In this document: positions 48,832 to 57,956 of the stretch, one piece after another
How the letters are laid out: the number at the start of each line of letters is the position of its first letter
Numbering within the stretch: the first letter of the stretch is position 1
Source: an uncultured bacterium
Lineage (GTDB): Bacteria; Krumholzibacteriota; Krumholzibacteriia; LZORAL124-64-63
Length of the DNA stretch: 64,000 nucleotides
Assembly: GCA_937864225.1 (NCBI GenBank)
Contig: CALMJK010000002.1
Coordinates: 235,635 to 299,634, forward strand
Direction: 5' to 3'
Translations under genes and position numbers: made by a program
Notes under the pieces: generated by a model
The model's database searches: none
The model's input: only the letters and a program-made list of their open reading frames with translations
Told to the model about the DNA's origin: nothing

Positions 48832-49898
48832 ACCTCGCTGAAGAAGAACGGCTTGAGGCACTGGATGATCTTCTCGTAGGTCTCCGGGTAGAGGGCCCAT
48901 GTCGTGGCGGCCACCGAGCTGAGCAGACTGTTCCCGTCCTGCGGTGTGAAGCAGAACCCCGTGATATCGTGGCCGCCCTCGCTCACGTGGATGCCCTTGT
49001 AGGGGATCACGGTCTGATTGAGGATGCGGCCGTAGAAGCCGTGGTCGCGCCCGAAAGAGAAGACCGAGTTCGCCGATTTCTTGTGCGTCATGGCGATGCG
49101 ATCGTTGGCGCGGACGCGCTGCATCAGTTTCTCGTGGGTCACCGCCTTGCGCACCTTCAGGTGGAACTGGATGACGTGCATGAACTGCGTGTTCAGCTTC
49201 ATCGCCGAGGAGAACAGGTTCAGGTCGTACCCCAGGGTCTGGAACAAGTGCCAGGCGTCGCGGGCGTGGTGCGTGCCGAATTTCGCATCGCCGTGCGAGC
49301 CGATCTCCGGGCTGGGCGAGAACTTCTCGTCCTGGCTGATGTCGTTGGCGCGGCGGATGCAAACGAAGCGCCCTTCGACGAGGTTGTCCGGCCCCTCGTC
49401 GCCAAGGCCCAGCGTGCTGATGAGCAGCGCCAGATTGTGCGTGTTGCAGCTCACGACCTGGATGTACTTGTCGGCGACGTGGTCGAGCGCCGAGTCGTTG
49501 ACGCCCCTGGCGTAGGCCTTGCCGAAGCCGAACTCGCTGCCCTGGGCGATGAAGAGCGCGGCGCGGTCCTCGTACTTGCGGTACCACTTCTCCTTCATGT
49601 CGTTGCCCGAGGGGGTGCAGTCGATCACGACGCGCGCGCCGTCGAGCGCCTCTTCGGTCGTCATGCTGACGCGCGCGCCGATTTTCTCGAATTCGGCGAC
49701 GCGCTCGGCGTCCGTGGCCAAGCGGGCGCCCCGGCGCACCAAGTCGAGCACCTTGCTGCGGTCCGTCATCAACGGTGTCCGCTTGTGAAAGACGACGTCG
49801 TCGATCCCGAGCTGGTCGCGAAAGTGACAGAGCAGACCGATGAGCGGTTCCCCGATCGTACCAGTGCCCACGACGAGAACACTCTTCTGACCGAGCAT
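48828..49898 (-). CDS. Archaeal-type (type II) glyceraldehyde-3-phosphate dehydrogenase homologue
   Basis: 356 residues. N-terminal Rossmann GTGTIGEPLIG, VVIDCTPSGND and the catalytic Cys motif VVSCNTHN match type II GAPDH of archaea, where SCNT carries the nucleophile. C-terminal NTQFMHVIQFHLKVRKAVTHEKL parallels the archaeal PTTLMHMHSV region. It is quite divergent, and this window has no ordinary gap gene. Function as a glycolytic GAPDH is plausible, but a related phosphorylated-aldehyde dehydrogenase role cannot be excluded. ATG 49898 follows GGAGGAGG; the longer frame to 49955 is rejected. Class II fba at 12072 is the only other glycolytic gene here. Confidence 0.75.
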   Translation of the reverse strand: MLGQKSVLVVGTGTIGEPLIGLLCHFRDQLGIDDVVFHKRTPLMTDRSKVLDLVRRGARLATDAERVAEFEKIGARVSMTTEEALDGARVVIDCTPSGNDMKEKWYRKYEDRAALFIAQGSEFGFGKAYARGVNDSALDHVADKYIQVVSCNTHNLALLISTLGLGDEGPDNLVEGRFVCIRRANDISQDEKFSPSPEIGSHGDAKFGTHHARDAWHLFQTLGYDLNLFSSAMKLNTQFMHVIQFHLKVRKAVTHEKLMQRVRANDRIAMTHKKSANSVFSFGRDHGFYGRILNQTVIPYKGIHVSEGGHDITGFCFTPQDGNSLLSSVAATTWALYPETYEKIIQCLKPFFFSEV

Positions 49899-49947
49899 GG
49901 ACTCCTCCTCCGCGCGCGGGCGCCGGGGCGCGGGCCCGGCGCCGCCT

Positions 49948-50502
49948 TCAGGCAACCCCTTCCAGATACGGCCGCCAAGCGGCGACCTCTCCCTCCGTCC
50001 AGCGCCGCCTGTGGAGCCAGGCCAGGTTCCAGCGCGGCGCGCGCGGCCGCGACAGCAGCGTCATGCCCGCTTCCGGCGGCGTGCGGTCCCCCTTGTGCGC
50101 GTTGCACGCCAGACAGGCGGTCACGCAGTTTTCCCAGGCATCGACGGCCGCGGATCTTCCGCGCAGGCGCGAGCGCGGCACGACGTGGTCGATCGTCAGC
50201 GGCTGTCCGGTCTCGCCGCAGTACTGGCATCGCCAGCCGTCCCGGGCCATCACGTTGCGCTTGGTGAGTCGCACGCGCAATTGGCGCGCGGCGCGATGGA
50301 CGCACACGATCAGCAGGCGGATGACACGCGGCATCATGAGCACGAGCCGCTCCGCGCGCAGCGCCACCGCCTCGTCCGCCTCTTGCACCACGGCCTTGCC
50401 CGTGCAGACGAGCTTCACCGCCCGGCGGACGTTGACGACGTTGACGGGGCGAAACCCGGCGTCCAACACCAGCACCGGCCGCGAGAGGGATATCGCCGAC
50501 AT
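49948..50502 (-). CDS. HNH endonuclease-domain protein
   Basis: 184 residues with two CxxC pairs (CQYCG and CLACN) flanking LTIDHVVPRSRLRG, the HNH nuclease core with catalytic His, and the typical NCVTACLACNAHKGDRTPPEAGM tail. This short chromosomal HNH type, with N-terminal VLVLDAGFRPVNVVN, is widespread in bacteria and not usually mobile; its substrate is unknown. ATG 50502. Alone between the GAPDH-like and HAD genes, 61 bp downstream of the latter, and in the same direction. Confidence 0.85.
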   Translation of the reverse strand: MSAISLSRPVLVLDAGFRPVNVVNVRRAVKLVCTGKAVVQEADEAVALRAERLVLMMPRVIRLLIVCVHRAARQLRVRLTKRNVMARDGWRCQYCGETGQPLTIDHVVPRSRLRGRSAAVDAWENCVTACLACNAHKGDRTPPEAGMTLLSRPRAPRWNLAWLHRRRWTEGEVAAWRPYLEGVA

Positions 50503-50563
50503 GGCGCGCAGGGTACCATTTCCGGGCGGCGGCCGCCAGCGTCAAGAGGGCGGCGCGACGGGC

Positions 50564-51952
50564 TCACAGCTCGTGCGCCAGCCGCTCCCCCGGGTTCATG
50601 AAGAAGCGGTTCGCCGGGTAAGGTCGAAAGTTGCTGACCCGGCTCGTGTAGATGCAGGCGAAGTCCTTGACCTGCCCGCCGAAGCGACTGGCCGCCCGCC
50701 CCTCCTTGAAGAGGGAACCCCAGAAGGGATTGTACACGGCGGCGGTGCGGCGCTGCAGCGCGCTGCGTCGCTGCAGGCCCGCGGCGATCTCGGCGGCCAG
50801 GTCCGGCGGCGCGACGGACTCGGGAGCGCCGGGCCGCAGGTGGAAGTCGCGCCGGAATTCGAGCTCTTCGAGCCGCGCCTCGATCTCCTCCAGGGCGCGG
50901 AACTCGTCGCGCAGCGCCAACTGCGCCGCCACCTCTTGCTCCAGTTCGGGCACGATCATGGCCGTGCGCCAGCCGACCGATTTTTTGCTGCGCAGGATGT
51001 CGCCGTAGGTGTGGTCGCCGAAGTAGAGGATCGCGTCGCCGAAGGCTCCCAGCTTGGACTCGAGGAAGAACGCGTCGCCGCCGACGTAGCAGTTGCCGCG
51101 CGCGTTGGCCAGCAACTCGATCTTGCCCCGCGGCACCGCGCGTCCCTTGCCCCGCGGCACGAAGAAGTCCGGCTTGCGCGCCGCGCAGATCACCAGATCG
51201 AAGACCTCGTCCAGCGGCGACGGGTCGTCGGCCAGCGCGTGGCGCATGACGGCGGCCGTGTACTCGACCTCGCTGTTGGTGAGCAGGAACAATTTCTTGC
51301 CCGCCGCGCGCAGGCGCCGCAACGTGTCGCCCAGATGCGGATCGCGGACGAAGTAGCGGTCGAGATCGGCCATGATGGTCCGCTTGAGCGAGCCGTCGCG
51401 ATGGATGGTGTCCACGGCCTCGCGGATGTCGTTGAACAGGATGCGGTAGCTGCTGCGGATCAGATCGGGCTCCTCGTCCTTGAGCCGCACCAGCTCGGCG
51501 TAGAGACACCCCTCCGGCACGTCGAACAGCGTGTCGAACACCCGGTAGCGGTCCTGGCTCAGGCGCAGCCGTCCCCGCTTGTACACCTCGCGCCGTTCCT
51601 CGCGGGCGAGCGTGCGCGCGCCGTGCCTGACGCGGGACACGTACCCGTGGGAATCGGTCTTGAGCAGGTTGCCCAGCCGCTTGTCCACGATCAGACCACG
51701 CTGCGCCTGCTGCGGCTCGTAGGCCAGATCTAGGATCGTCGCCGGATAGCCCTTCTGCCGCACCAGCAAGCGCAACGCCATGGCGAAGCAGAGATGCTCG
51801 AACGTTTCGGCGTTGTAGAGCGCGAGCGTGTGGTCCATGTCGAAACCGATGGCGGCGATGGAGCTCATCCGCAGGTTGCGGTTGCAGTAGACGCGCAGTG
51901 CCGGCGGGGGTCCGACCGGGACGGCGTCCCGGGGGACGGCGGCTGTGGACAT
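50564..51952 (-). CDS. HAD-family 5'-nucleotidase (cN-II-like)
   Basis: 462 residues. Motif I FDMDHTLALY with nucleophile Asp, motif II LLTNS, motif III Lys and motif IV GDHTYGDIL match the HAD-IG purine 5'-nucleotidase group related to cytosolic nucleotidase II. Likely dephosphorylates IMP/GMP-type nucleotides, consistent with purine-salvage genes elsewhere in the window. ATG 51952 with GGAGG upstream; 17 bp after the glycosyltransferase stop, so probably co-transcribed. Confidence 0.85.
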   Translation of the reverse strand: MSTAAVPRDAVPVGPPPALRVYCNRNLRMSSIAAIGFDMDHTLALYNAETFEHLCFAMALRLLVRQKGYPATILDLAYEPQQAQRGLIVDKRLGNLLKTDSHGYVSRVRHGARTLAREERREVYKRGRLRLSQDRYRVFDTLFDVPEGCLYAELVRLKDEEPDLIRSSYRILFNDIREAVDTIHRDGSLKRTIMADLDRYFVRDPHLGDTLRRLRAAGKKLFLLTNSEVEYTAAVMRHALADDPSPLDEVFDLVICAARKPDFFVPRGKGRAVPRGKIELLANARGNCYVGGDAFFLESKLGAFGDAILYFGDHTYGDILRSKKSVGWRTAMIVPELEQEVAAQLALRDEFRALEEIEARLEELEFRRDFHLRPGAPESVAPPDLAAEIAAGLQRRSALQRRTAAVYNPFWGSLFKEGRAASRFGGQVKDFACIYTSRVSNFRPYPANRFFMNPGERLAHEL

Positions 51953-51969
51953 GGGGCTGGGCCTCCGCT

Positions 51970-53382
51970 TCAGAACATCGGCTGCGCCAGATGGGCGGGC
52001 AAGTCTTCGCCGCCCGAATCCCGCCCGGCGCAGGCCGGGTGTTCGGGGAAGCGCAGGGCGACCTGGCGCCGCCAACTGGCGGCGTTGTCGTGGAATCCTA
52101 GCTCATCCAGCACGCTGCTGCCACGCAACCAAGCGCGGTGATTGAGCTCGTTGGCGGTCACGGCCCGCAAGTAGAGCTGCAGGGCTCGCTTGCGGTCGCC
52201 GGCGTAGCGCGCGCACTCGGCCAGGCCCAGCCAGGCGGGCGAGTATCCCGCGTCGACGGTCAGCGCCTTTTCGTACAGGTCGGCCGCGTCGGCCACGCGG
52301 CCCTCGACCAGAGCCAAGTCCGCGCCGATGCGCAGAGAGCTCAGGGCCCTTTCGCGCGGGCCGGGCCCCGTTTCGTCGGCGACGGCCGTCCCCGCGCGCA
52401 CGACGGCCAGGTCCGCGCGCGCCCGCGCGGCCAGGGCCTGCGCTTCGGCCGCCGGCAGGCTCGCCGCCGCCTCGGCCAGCCGCCGGATGGCCGCCGTCGC
52501 GCCGATCGCGGCCAACCCCGGCCGCTCTCCCCAGTGGACGCGCCCCGCCGCGACGGTCGCCAGCGCGCCGGCCGTGTCGCCCAACGCGAGGCGGCAGGAG
52601 CCGATCCGCGCGGCCAGGTCCGGACCGTAGGGCAACTGCGCCCGGGCCTGCGCCGGCAGCGCGAGCACCTTCTGCCAGGCGCGCTCCAGCATGCCGAGCC
52701 CCTCGGCCAAACCGGCCACCGGCAGCACTTCGTCCTCCAGCACCGTCAGCGACAGCCCGGCCAGACGGTATTCGAACCAGGGCTCCGCCGGCCACTCCTC
52801 GCTCGCCCGTCGCAGCAGGCGCACGTCCCGTTCGCGCTTCTCGGCGCTCCGCTCGCGCGTCGCCCCCGCGTGCGCGATGGCCAGCGGCGCCTCCAGGATC
52901 TCCAGCCCCAGCGGCTGCGCCCAGGCCAGCAAAGAGGGCAGCACCTGCTCGTGGACGGGATAGCGGTACCGGATCTCGGGGGCGTTGCGGAACAGGCGCA
53001 CCTGGCGCGCGGGATCCGCGCACGCCTCCGGACGCGGGCCGTTCAGGGTGACGCGATAGCCGGCCGCCCGCTCGCAGGCCAGCAGGCGCTGGAAGTCGAC
53101 CGGACGCAGCGGATCGAGACGTTCGTCGGCGTCGAGGACGAGGATCCAGTCGCCGTACGCTTCGTTCAGCGCCGCGTTGCGGGCCGCTGAAAAATCGTCG
53201 CGCCAAGCGAAGTCCACGACGCGCGCCCCATAGCCCTCGGCAATGATGCGCGTGTTGTCGCGCGAGCCCGTGTCAACGACGATGACCTCGTCCACGAGCG
53301 CGAGCGCCGACTTGATGGCCTGGCCGATCGCCCCTTCTTCATCGCGGGCGATCACGCACAGGCTGACGGTCCTGCGTTTCAT
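51970..53382 (-). CDS. Glycosyltransferase family 2 fused to TPR domain
   Basis: 470 residues. N-terminal GT-A fold with SLCVIARDEEGAIGQAI, VDEVIVVDTGSRDNT, the metal-site LVLDADERL (DxD-like) and PVHEQV. C-terminal half contains alpha-helical TPR-like repeats (ALTVDAGYSPAWLGLAECARYAGDRKRALQLYL). Such GT2-TPR proteins modify surface polysaccharides or proteins; acceptor unknown. ATG 53382. No polysaccharide cluster is adjacent. Confidence 0.88.
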   Translation of the reverse strand: MKRRTVSLCVIARDEEGAIGQAIKSALALVDEVIVVDTGSRDNTRIIAEGYGARVVDFAWRDDFSAARNAALNEAYGDWILVLDADERLDPLRPVDFQRLLACERAAGYRVTLNGPRPEACADPARQVRLFRNAPEIRYRYPVHEQVLPSLLAWAQPLGLEILEAPLAIAHAGATRERSAEKRERDVRLLRRASEEWPAEPWFEYRLAGLSLTVLEDEVLPVAGLAEGLGMLERAWQKVLALPAQARAQLPYGPDLAARIGSCRLALGDTAGALATVAAGRVHWGERPGLAAIGATAAIRRLAEAAASLPAAEAQALAARARADLAVVRAGTAVADETGPGPRERALSSLRIGADLALVEGRVADAADLYEKALTVDAGYSPAWLGLAECARYAGDRKRALQLYLRAVTANELNHRAWLRGSSVLDELGFHDNAASWRRQVALRFPEHPACAGRDSGGEDLPAHLAQPMF

Positions 53383-53603
53383 GCCTTCCAGCCCGGCAGC
53401 CGCACGGCGGCAAGGTCGTGAATGTCCCCTCCGGGTGAGATATCGTCCGCCAAAGCCCTTGGTTTAGGCCGGGACGCGCGAGGCTGGTCCGCGCAACCTG
53501 CCGTTGCAGAATCGCTTGCGAGCGGGCATCATGAAGAGGATCCAGCGCGCCGGCCGCGCCGCGGCGCCCGACGCGTCCGACCCTGCGCCAGGGGAGTTCG
53601 ACG

Positions 53604-54188
53604 ATGAGCCCGCCCGACGCCGGCGCCTCCCCCCCTCGCCGCCGCCTGCCGCCCCCGGCGACCGCGGCGCCGGCCCGCGCGCCAATCTTCGGACTGCTCG
53701 ACAACGTGCGCAGCGTGTGGAACGTCGGCTCGATGTTCCGCACCGCCGACGCCGCCGGACTCGGCGGGCTTTTCCTGTGCGGCGTCACCGCCACGCCGCC
53801 GCGTCCCGACATGGAGAAGACCGCCCTGGGCGCGACCCTGACGGTGCCGTGGGACTACTGGGAGGACGCGGCCGCGGCGATCCGCCATCTGCGCGAGCGA
53901 GGCGTCGCGGTGCTGGCGCTGGAGCAGGCCGCCGGCGCGCGCCCCTTCGACCAGGCGGACTGCCCGTTCCCGGTCTGCTTCGTCGTCGGGCACGAGCTGC
54001 GCGGCGTCTCGCCCGCCGCGCTGGCCCTGGCGGACGGCTCGGTCGAGATCCCGATGGCGGGCAGCAAGAAATCGCTGAACGTCGCCGTCAGTTTCGGCAT
54101 CATGGCCTACGAGCTGCGCCGACGATGGCGGGCCAAGCTGGCGACGGCCGGCGACGGCGCCGCCGGCGCCGTGAAGGAGCGGCCGTGA
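53604..54188 (+). CDS. SpoU/TrmH-family RNA 2'-O-methyltransferase
   Basis: 194 residues, SPOUT knot fold: VRSVWNVGSMFRTADAAG (motif 1), CFVVGHELRGVS (motif 2) and VEIPMAGSKKSLNVAVSFGIMAYE (motif 3) with the SAM-binding loop. Target tRNA or rRNA not assigned. ATG 53604 has GGGGAG upstream. The stop overlaps the DUF116 gene (GTGA). A 221-bp gap to the divergent glycosyltransferase carries no gene I can see. Confidence 0.92.
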   Translation: MSPPDAGASPPRRRLPPPATAAPARAPIFGLLDNVRSVWNVGSMFRTADAAGLGGLFLCGVTATPPRPDMEKTALGATLTVPWDYWEDAAAAIRHLRERGVAVLALEQAAGARPFDQADCPFPVCFVVGHELRGVSPAALALADGSVEIPMAGSKKSLNVAVSFGIMAYELRRRWRAKLATAGDGAAGAVKERP

Positions 54189-54763
54189 ACGAGCGCCCGC
54201 GTTTCCGCAGCCCGTGGTCGCTGCCGGCGTACGGAGCGGGCGTGCAGATCGCGCGCTGGGCGCTGCGCCTGTGCGGGCGTTCCGAGAAACAGCTGATCCA
54301 AGGTCTCGTCGCCGCGCAGAACGCGCGCGTGCGGGCGCACCTCGCGCGCCATCCCGCGCACACGCTGCTGCTGATCCTGCCGCGCTGCGTGAAGCGGCCG
54401 GGCTGTTCCGTCGACGTGCGCGGCGAGCTGCACGCCTGCGCGGTCTGCCGCGAATGCCCCCTGGGAGAGATCGCGCGCCTGACCCAACGCCGCGGCGTGA
54501 GCGCGCTCGTCGCCTTCCGCAGCCACCATGCCCTGGCCATGGCGCGCCGCGAGCGCCCCGACCTCATCATCGCCGCGGCCTGCGAGGACCGGCTGATCAA
54601 GGCCCTGCGCCGGGTGCCCGGAGTGCCCGCCCTGCTGTCGCCGCTGACCGAGATGAGACAGCCGTGCGCGGGCGCGCAGTTCGATCTGCGCTGGGTGCTG
54701 GAGCAGGCCGCGTCCGCCCTCGACGCGCCGGACGACCGCGCCGCGCGCGCGGCGGCAAGGTAG
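54185..54763 (+). CDS. DUF116 family protein
   Basis: 192 residues with the DUF116 cysteine pattern (PRCVKRPGCSVD, CAVCRECPLGEI) and LIIAAACEDRL. The Cys cluster suggests a metal or Fe-S site; biochemical function of the family is unknown. GTG start at 54185 overlaps the SpoU stop, with AAGGAG upstream. The UbiA-type gene starts 6 bp downstream, so all three are likely one operon. Confidence 0.85.
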   Translation: MNERPRFRSPWSLPAYGAGVQIARWALRLCGRSEKQLIQGLVAAQNARVRAHLARHPAHTLLLILPRCVKRPGCSVDVRGELHACAVCRECPLGEIARLTQRRGVSALVAFRSHHALAMARRERPDLIIAAACEDRLIKALRRVPGVPALLSPLTEMRQPCAGAQFDLRWVLEQAASALDAPDDRAARAAAR

Positions 54764-54769
54764 CCCGCC

Positions 54770-55723
54770 ATGCGCCGCGGCAGCTGGTGCGTGTTCCTCA
54801 GGCCGCGACAGTGGCCGATCCTGACCTGCCAACTCGCGGTCGGCGTGCTGGCGGCGCCGGCGGCGGTGGGCAACCTGCGCGGCGGCGGCGCGGCAGAGGC
54901 GATCGGCGAGACGCCTCGCTGGCTCGTGCTGGCCGCGGCTTGGCTGGCCTGGGTCGTGGGCCTCAACGGCGGCACGTTGGCCTACAACAGCGCCCACGAT
55001 CGCGACACGCACGACATCGCCTACCTGCGTCACCCGCCTGCGCCGCCTCCAGGTCTGGCCGGGCGCGCCCTGGCGCTGATGCTGGCCGGCGTGGGGGTCG
55101 GACTTGTCGTCGCGCCCGCCTTCGCGGCCGTCGTGGCGGCTTGCGTGGCGCTGTCGGTCCTCTACTCCCATCCCCGCGCGCGCCTGAAGGGGATCCCGGG
55201 CGCCGACCTCGCCGTGAACATGGCCGGCTACGGGGCAGCCACGACCCTGGCCGGCCTGATCGCGGGCCAAGCCGCCTGGCGCGCCGCGACGGTCGGTCCC
55301 GACCTCGGCGGCTGGCTGCTGACGGCCGGCTTCGCCTGTCTGTTCGGCTCTTTCTATCCGCTCACCCAACTGTACCAGCTCGACAGCGACCGCGCGCGCG
55401 GCGACCGCACGCTCGCCGGCGCCCTGGGGCCCCGCGGCAGCCTCGTCCTGTCGTGCGGACTGGGGGCCGCCGCCGTGCCCTGCTTCATCGCCGCGGCCGC
55501 CGCCTGGGACACGGCCCTCTTCCCCGGCGCGACGCCCCGGCTGCCGCTGGCGCCCTTGGCGGCGCTGGGCGCGTGGCTCGGTCACGTCATCGCCTGGCTC
55601 GCGCGCGCCCGGCGTCTGGACGCCGCCGCGCACGAGCGGGGCATGTACCGCGCGCTGCTCCTCTGGGCCGCGGTGGACGCCGCCCTCTTGGCGCATTTGT
55701 ATGGAACGGGGGCCGGGGACTGA
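54770..55723 (+). CDS. UbiA-superfamily prenyltransferase
   Basis: 317 residues, eight to nine TM helices, with the two Asp-rich motifs of UbiA enzymes: NSAHDRDTHD (first, about residues 72-81) and LDSDRARGDRT (second, about 203-213). Transfers a prenyl chain to an aromatic or polar acceptor; the acceptor is not evident, as no quinone or chlorophyll genes are near. Last gene of the SpoU-DUF116 operon, ending 19 bp before the convergent adenosine deaminase gene. Confidence 0.85.
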   Translation: MRRGSWCVFLRPRQWPILTCQLAVGVLAAPAAVGNLRGGGAAEAIGETPRWLVLAAAWLAWVVGLNGGTLAYNSAHDRDTHDIAYLRHPPAPPPGLAGRALALMLAGVGVGLVVAPAFAAVVAACVALSVLYSHPRARLKGIPGADLAVNMAGYGAATTLAGLIAGQAAWRAATVGPDLGGWLLTAGFACLFGSFYPLTQLYQLDSDRARGDRTLAGALGPRGSLVLSCGLGAAAVPCFIAAAAAWDTALFPGATPRLPLAPLAALGAWLGHVIAWLARARRLDAAAHERGMYRALLLWAAVDAALLAHLYGTGAGD

Positions 55724-55742
55724 AGATGGCACCCGGGCCGGG

Positions 55743-56831
55743 TCAGAGGTTGACCCGCCGGCGGCGATCAATCTCGCCCGTGTAGCGCACGCCGAGGGCT
55801 TCCAGTTCGTCGAGCACGCGGTCGAGCAGGCGCACGCGCTGGGCCAGCGGCAGAAAAGCGCTCTTGAAGCCGTTCATGGCCAGATGCACGACCTGCTCGT
55901 TCGTCAGGCCGAAATGTTCGACCGCCAGCGCCAGCTCGCGGCTGACCGTCGTGTCGGAGACCAGTCGGTTGTCCGTGTTGAGCGTGATCCGCAACCCTTC
56001 CTGAAGATACCGGCCGATCGGATGGCTGCGCAGATCGGGCACGGCCCGCGTCTGCAGGTTGCTGGCCAGGCACACCTCCACCGCGATGCGGCGGTCGTTC
56101 ACCCAGGCCATCAGGTCCGGGTCCTCGACCAGGCGTGTGCCGTGCCCGATGCGATGGGCGCCACAGTAGTGGACGGCCTGGTGGATGGAAGCGGGGCCGA
56201 AGGCCTCGCCCGCGTGGATCGTGACGTTGATGTTGTTGTTGAGGATCAGGTAGAACGCCTGGATGTGATGCTTGGCCGGGTAGTCCTTTTCCGCCCCCGC
56301 CAGGTCGAAGCCGACCACCCCTCCCCGTTTCCAGCGCACGGCCAGTTCCGCCAGACGGAACGATTCCTCCGGGGCCATGTGCCGGATGCCGCACAGGATC
56401 TGTCCCGTGACGACGCCGAAGCGCCGCCGCGCTCGGTCGAGCCCGTCCTGCACGGCGGCGACCACGTCGTCGGGCTGCAGACCCTCGCGGGTGTGCAGCA
56501 GGGGAGAGTAGCGCACCTCCATGTAGCGCACGTTCTCGGCGTGCGCATCGGCCGCGAGCTCGAAGGCGATCCGGGACAGGGAATCCGCGCTCTGCATCAT
56601 CCGCAGCGTGATGTCGAAGACCTTGAGGTATTCTTCGAGGCTGTCACAGGTCTCGTCCACCTGGCAGACCAGGCGCACGTCGTCGTCGGTCTCGAACCGC
56701 CAGGGCAGATCGGCGGCAGTCGCCAGCTCGCGCACGGTCGAGGGCCGCAGCGATCCGTCGAGATGGACGTGCAAATCGGTCTTCGGCAGCGCGCGTAGGA
56801 AGGCGAGCTCGGGGCCGGCTCCGTCGATCAC
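55743..56831 (-). CDS. add: Adenosine deaminase
   Basis: Deaminates adenosine to inosine. The 362-residue protein has zinc-site HVHLDGS near residue 20, HAGEAF, the catalytic Glu in that HAGE motif, RIGHGTRL and late TDNRLVSD with zinc/catalytic Asp. Adenine deaminase-type paralogues exist, but the overall match favours adenosine. GTG 56831 with GGAGG at good spacing is preferred over GTG 56855. With AhcY at 57957 (adenosine producer) and the phosphorylase at 4780 it forms a plausible salvage route. Confidence 0.93.
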   Translation of the reverse strand: MIDGAGPELAFLRALPKTDLHVHLDGSLRPSTVRELATAADLPWRFETDDDVRLVCQVDETCDSLEEYLKVFDITLRMMQSADSLSRIAFELAADAHAENVRYMEVRYSPLLHTREGLQPDDVVAAVQDGLDRARRRFGVVTGQILCGIRHMAPEESFRLAELAVRWKRGGVVGFDLAGAEKDYPAKHHIQAFYLILNNNINVTIHAGEAFGPASIHQAVHYCGAHRIGHGTRLVEDPDLMAWVNDRRIAVEVCLASNLQTRAVPDLRSHPIGRYLQEGLRITLNTDNRLVSDTTVSRELALAVEHFGLTNEQVVHLAMNGFKSAFLPLAQRVRLLDRVLDELEALGVRYTGEIDRRRRVNL

Positions 56832-56996
56832 GGGGCAAACCTCCCTCCAAGACACGGTCGGCGCGGTCCGGGTCGGCGATCGTCCCGGCCATGATAGGGA
56901 GTCGGGACGGCGCGGGCAACCGCCGCGAGCCTCCCGGCGCGCAAGCCGGCCGGACGCTCGCCTGCCGCCGCGCCGGGGCCGGACGCGGTCGCGACA

Positions 56997-57026
56997 TTGG
57001 ACAAGCTTGCGGCGGCCGAATATATT
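56997..57026 (+). promoter_or_regulatory. Promoter of the outer-membrane barrel gene
   Basis: TTGGAC (56997-57002), 18-nt spacer, TATATT (57021-57026). The -10 lies in the palindrome GAATATATTC. A start near 57033 gives a leader of about 34 nt. Confidence 0.55.
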
Positions 57027-57066
57027 CAGGCATTGCTAGGTTCCGTACCCGGAAAGGAGCTCCTCC

Positions 57067-57858
57067 ATGCCGCGGATTTGGAAGCTGTCCGCACCGGCAG
57101 TCGCTCTGTGGGGAACGTTCGCGCTCGCCGGCGCGGTCTGGGCCACGGCCGCGGCCCAGGAGGAGGCCGGCGACGCCGTCCCGGCCGAGCCCGTCGAGGC
57201 CGTCGCCGATACGACCCAAGCCGACCAGCCCGCGCCCCCGACGCGACGCAAGCATCCGGATCTCCTCGGGGTCCGCCTGCGGGGGCAATACCGGATCCCG
57301 ATCAAGGTGCTCAAAGTCGACGTGCGCGACCTCAACGACATCCTGGCGTCCGGCAGCGGCCTCGAAGCCGGGTTGAGCTGGTGGCTGCTGGACGGGATGG
57401 CCCTGTCGCTGCACTACAGCCGCGGCGGCTTGAACATGACGGACAAGGAGCAGGACCTGGCCCGCTTCCCGGTGGCGCCCGGCGTGCAGGGCGACGAGTA
57501 CCTGCAGCTCGACGCCTATACGTTCGCGATCAGGGCCTACCTCGGCGGCAAGCTGTTCCCGAAATCGTCGTTCAACCCCTATTTCGTGGGGACGGTGAGC
57601 CGTTACGACTGGGTCTTCGCGCAGAGCGGCCGCGACAGCGAGCCTTACTACATCCTGGACGTCAAGGTCGAGGGCCGGGACACGGGCGTCGGCGCGGGGA
57701 TCGGCACGGAATGCCGCCTCGGAGGCAACCTGTTGGCCGAGGCCGAATGGACCTGGAACTACGTGCTCACCGAACTCGACGAGAACTCGGAAGCGTTCGA
57801 GATCTGGACGAACACGCACTACTGGCAGTTGGCGGGGGGCTTGACCTGGACCTTCTGA
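57067..57858 (+). CDS. Outer-membrane beta-barrel protein, hypothetical
   Basis: 263 residues: signal peptide (about 1-30, cleavage near AAAQ), a Pro/Ala/Glu linker to about 60, then alternating amphipathic strands and a C-terminal Phe (LTWTF), the outer-membrane insertion signature. Resembles small OmpW/OmpA-barrel-like proteins without a peptidoglycan domain. This implies a Gram-negative envelope. ATG 57067 follows AAAGGAG. A strong terminator follows, so it is a single-gene unit. Confidence 0.75.
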   Translation: MPRIWKLSAPAVALWGTFALAGAVWATAAAQEEAGDAVPAEPVEAVADTTQADQPAPPTRRKHPDLLGVRLRGQYRIPIKVLKVDVRDLNDILASGSGLEAGLSWWLLDGMALSLHYSRGGLNMTDKEQDLARFPVAPGVQGDEYLQLDAYTFAIRAYLGGKLFPKSSFNPYFVGTVSRYDWVFAQSGRDSEPYYILDVKVEGRDTGVGAGIGTECRLGGNLLAEAEWTWNYVLTELDENSEAFEIWTNTHYWQLAGGLTWTF

Positions 57859-57887
57859 TGGAGGCGGCTGGCTCGCCTCGGCTCGAC

Positions 57888-57919
57888 ACGAGCGCCCCGG
57901 CCCAGGCCGGGGCGCTCGT
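57888..57919. terminator. Terminator hairpin between barrel gene and ahcY
   Basis: Perfect 13-bp stem (57888-57900 with 57907-57919), 6-nt loop. It lies between convergent stops at 57858 and 57957 and likely terminates both; the plus side is followed by GTCCGT. Confidence 0.75.
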
Positions 57920-57956
57920 GTCCGTGGGCTGAACGCCGGCGCGAAGCGGGCGCCGC

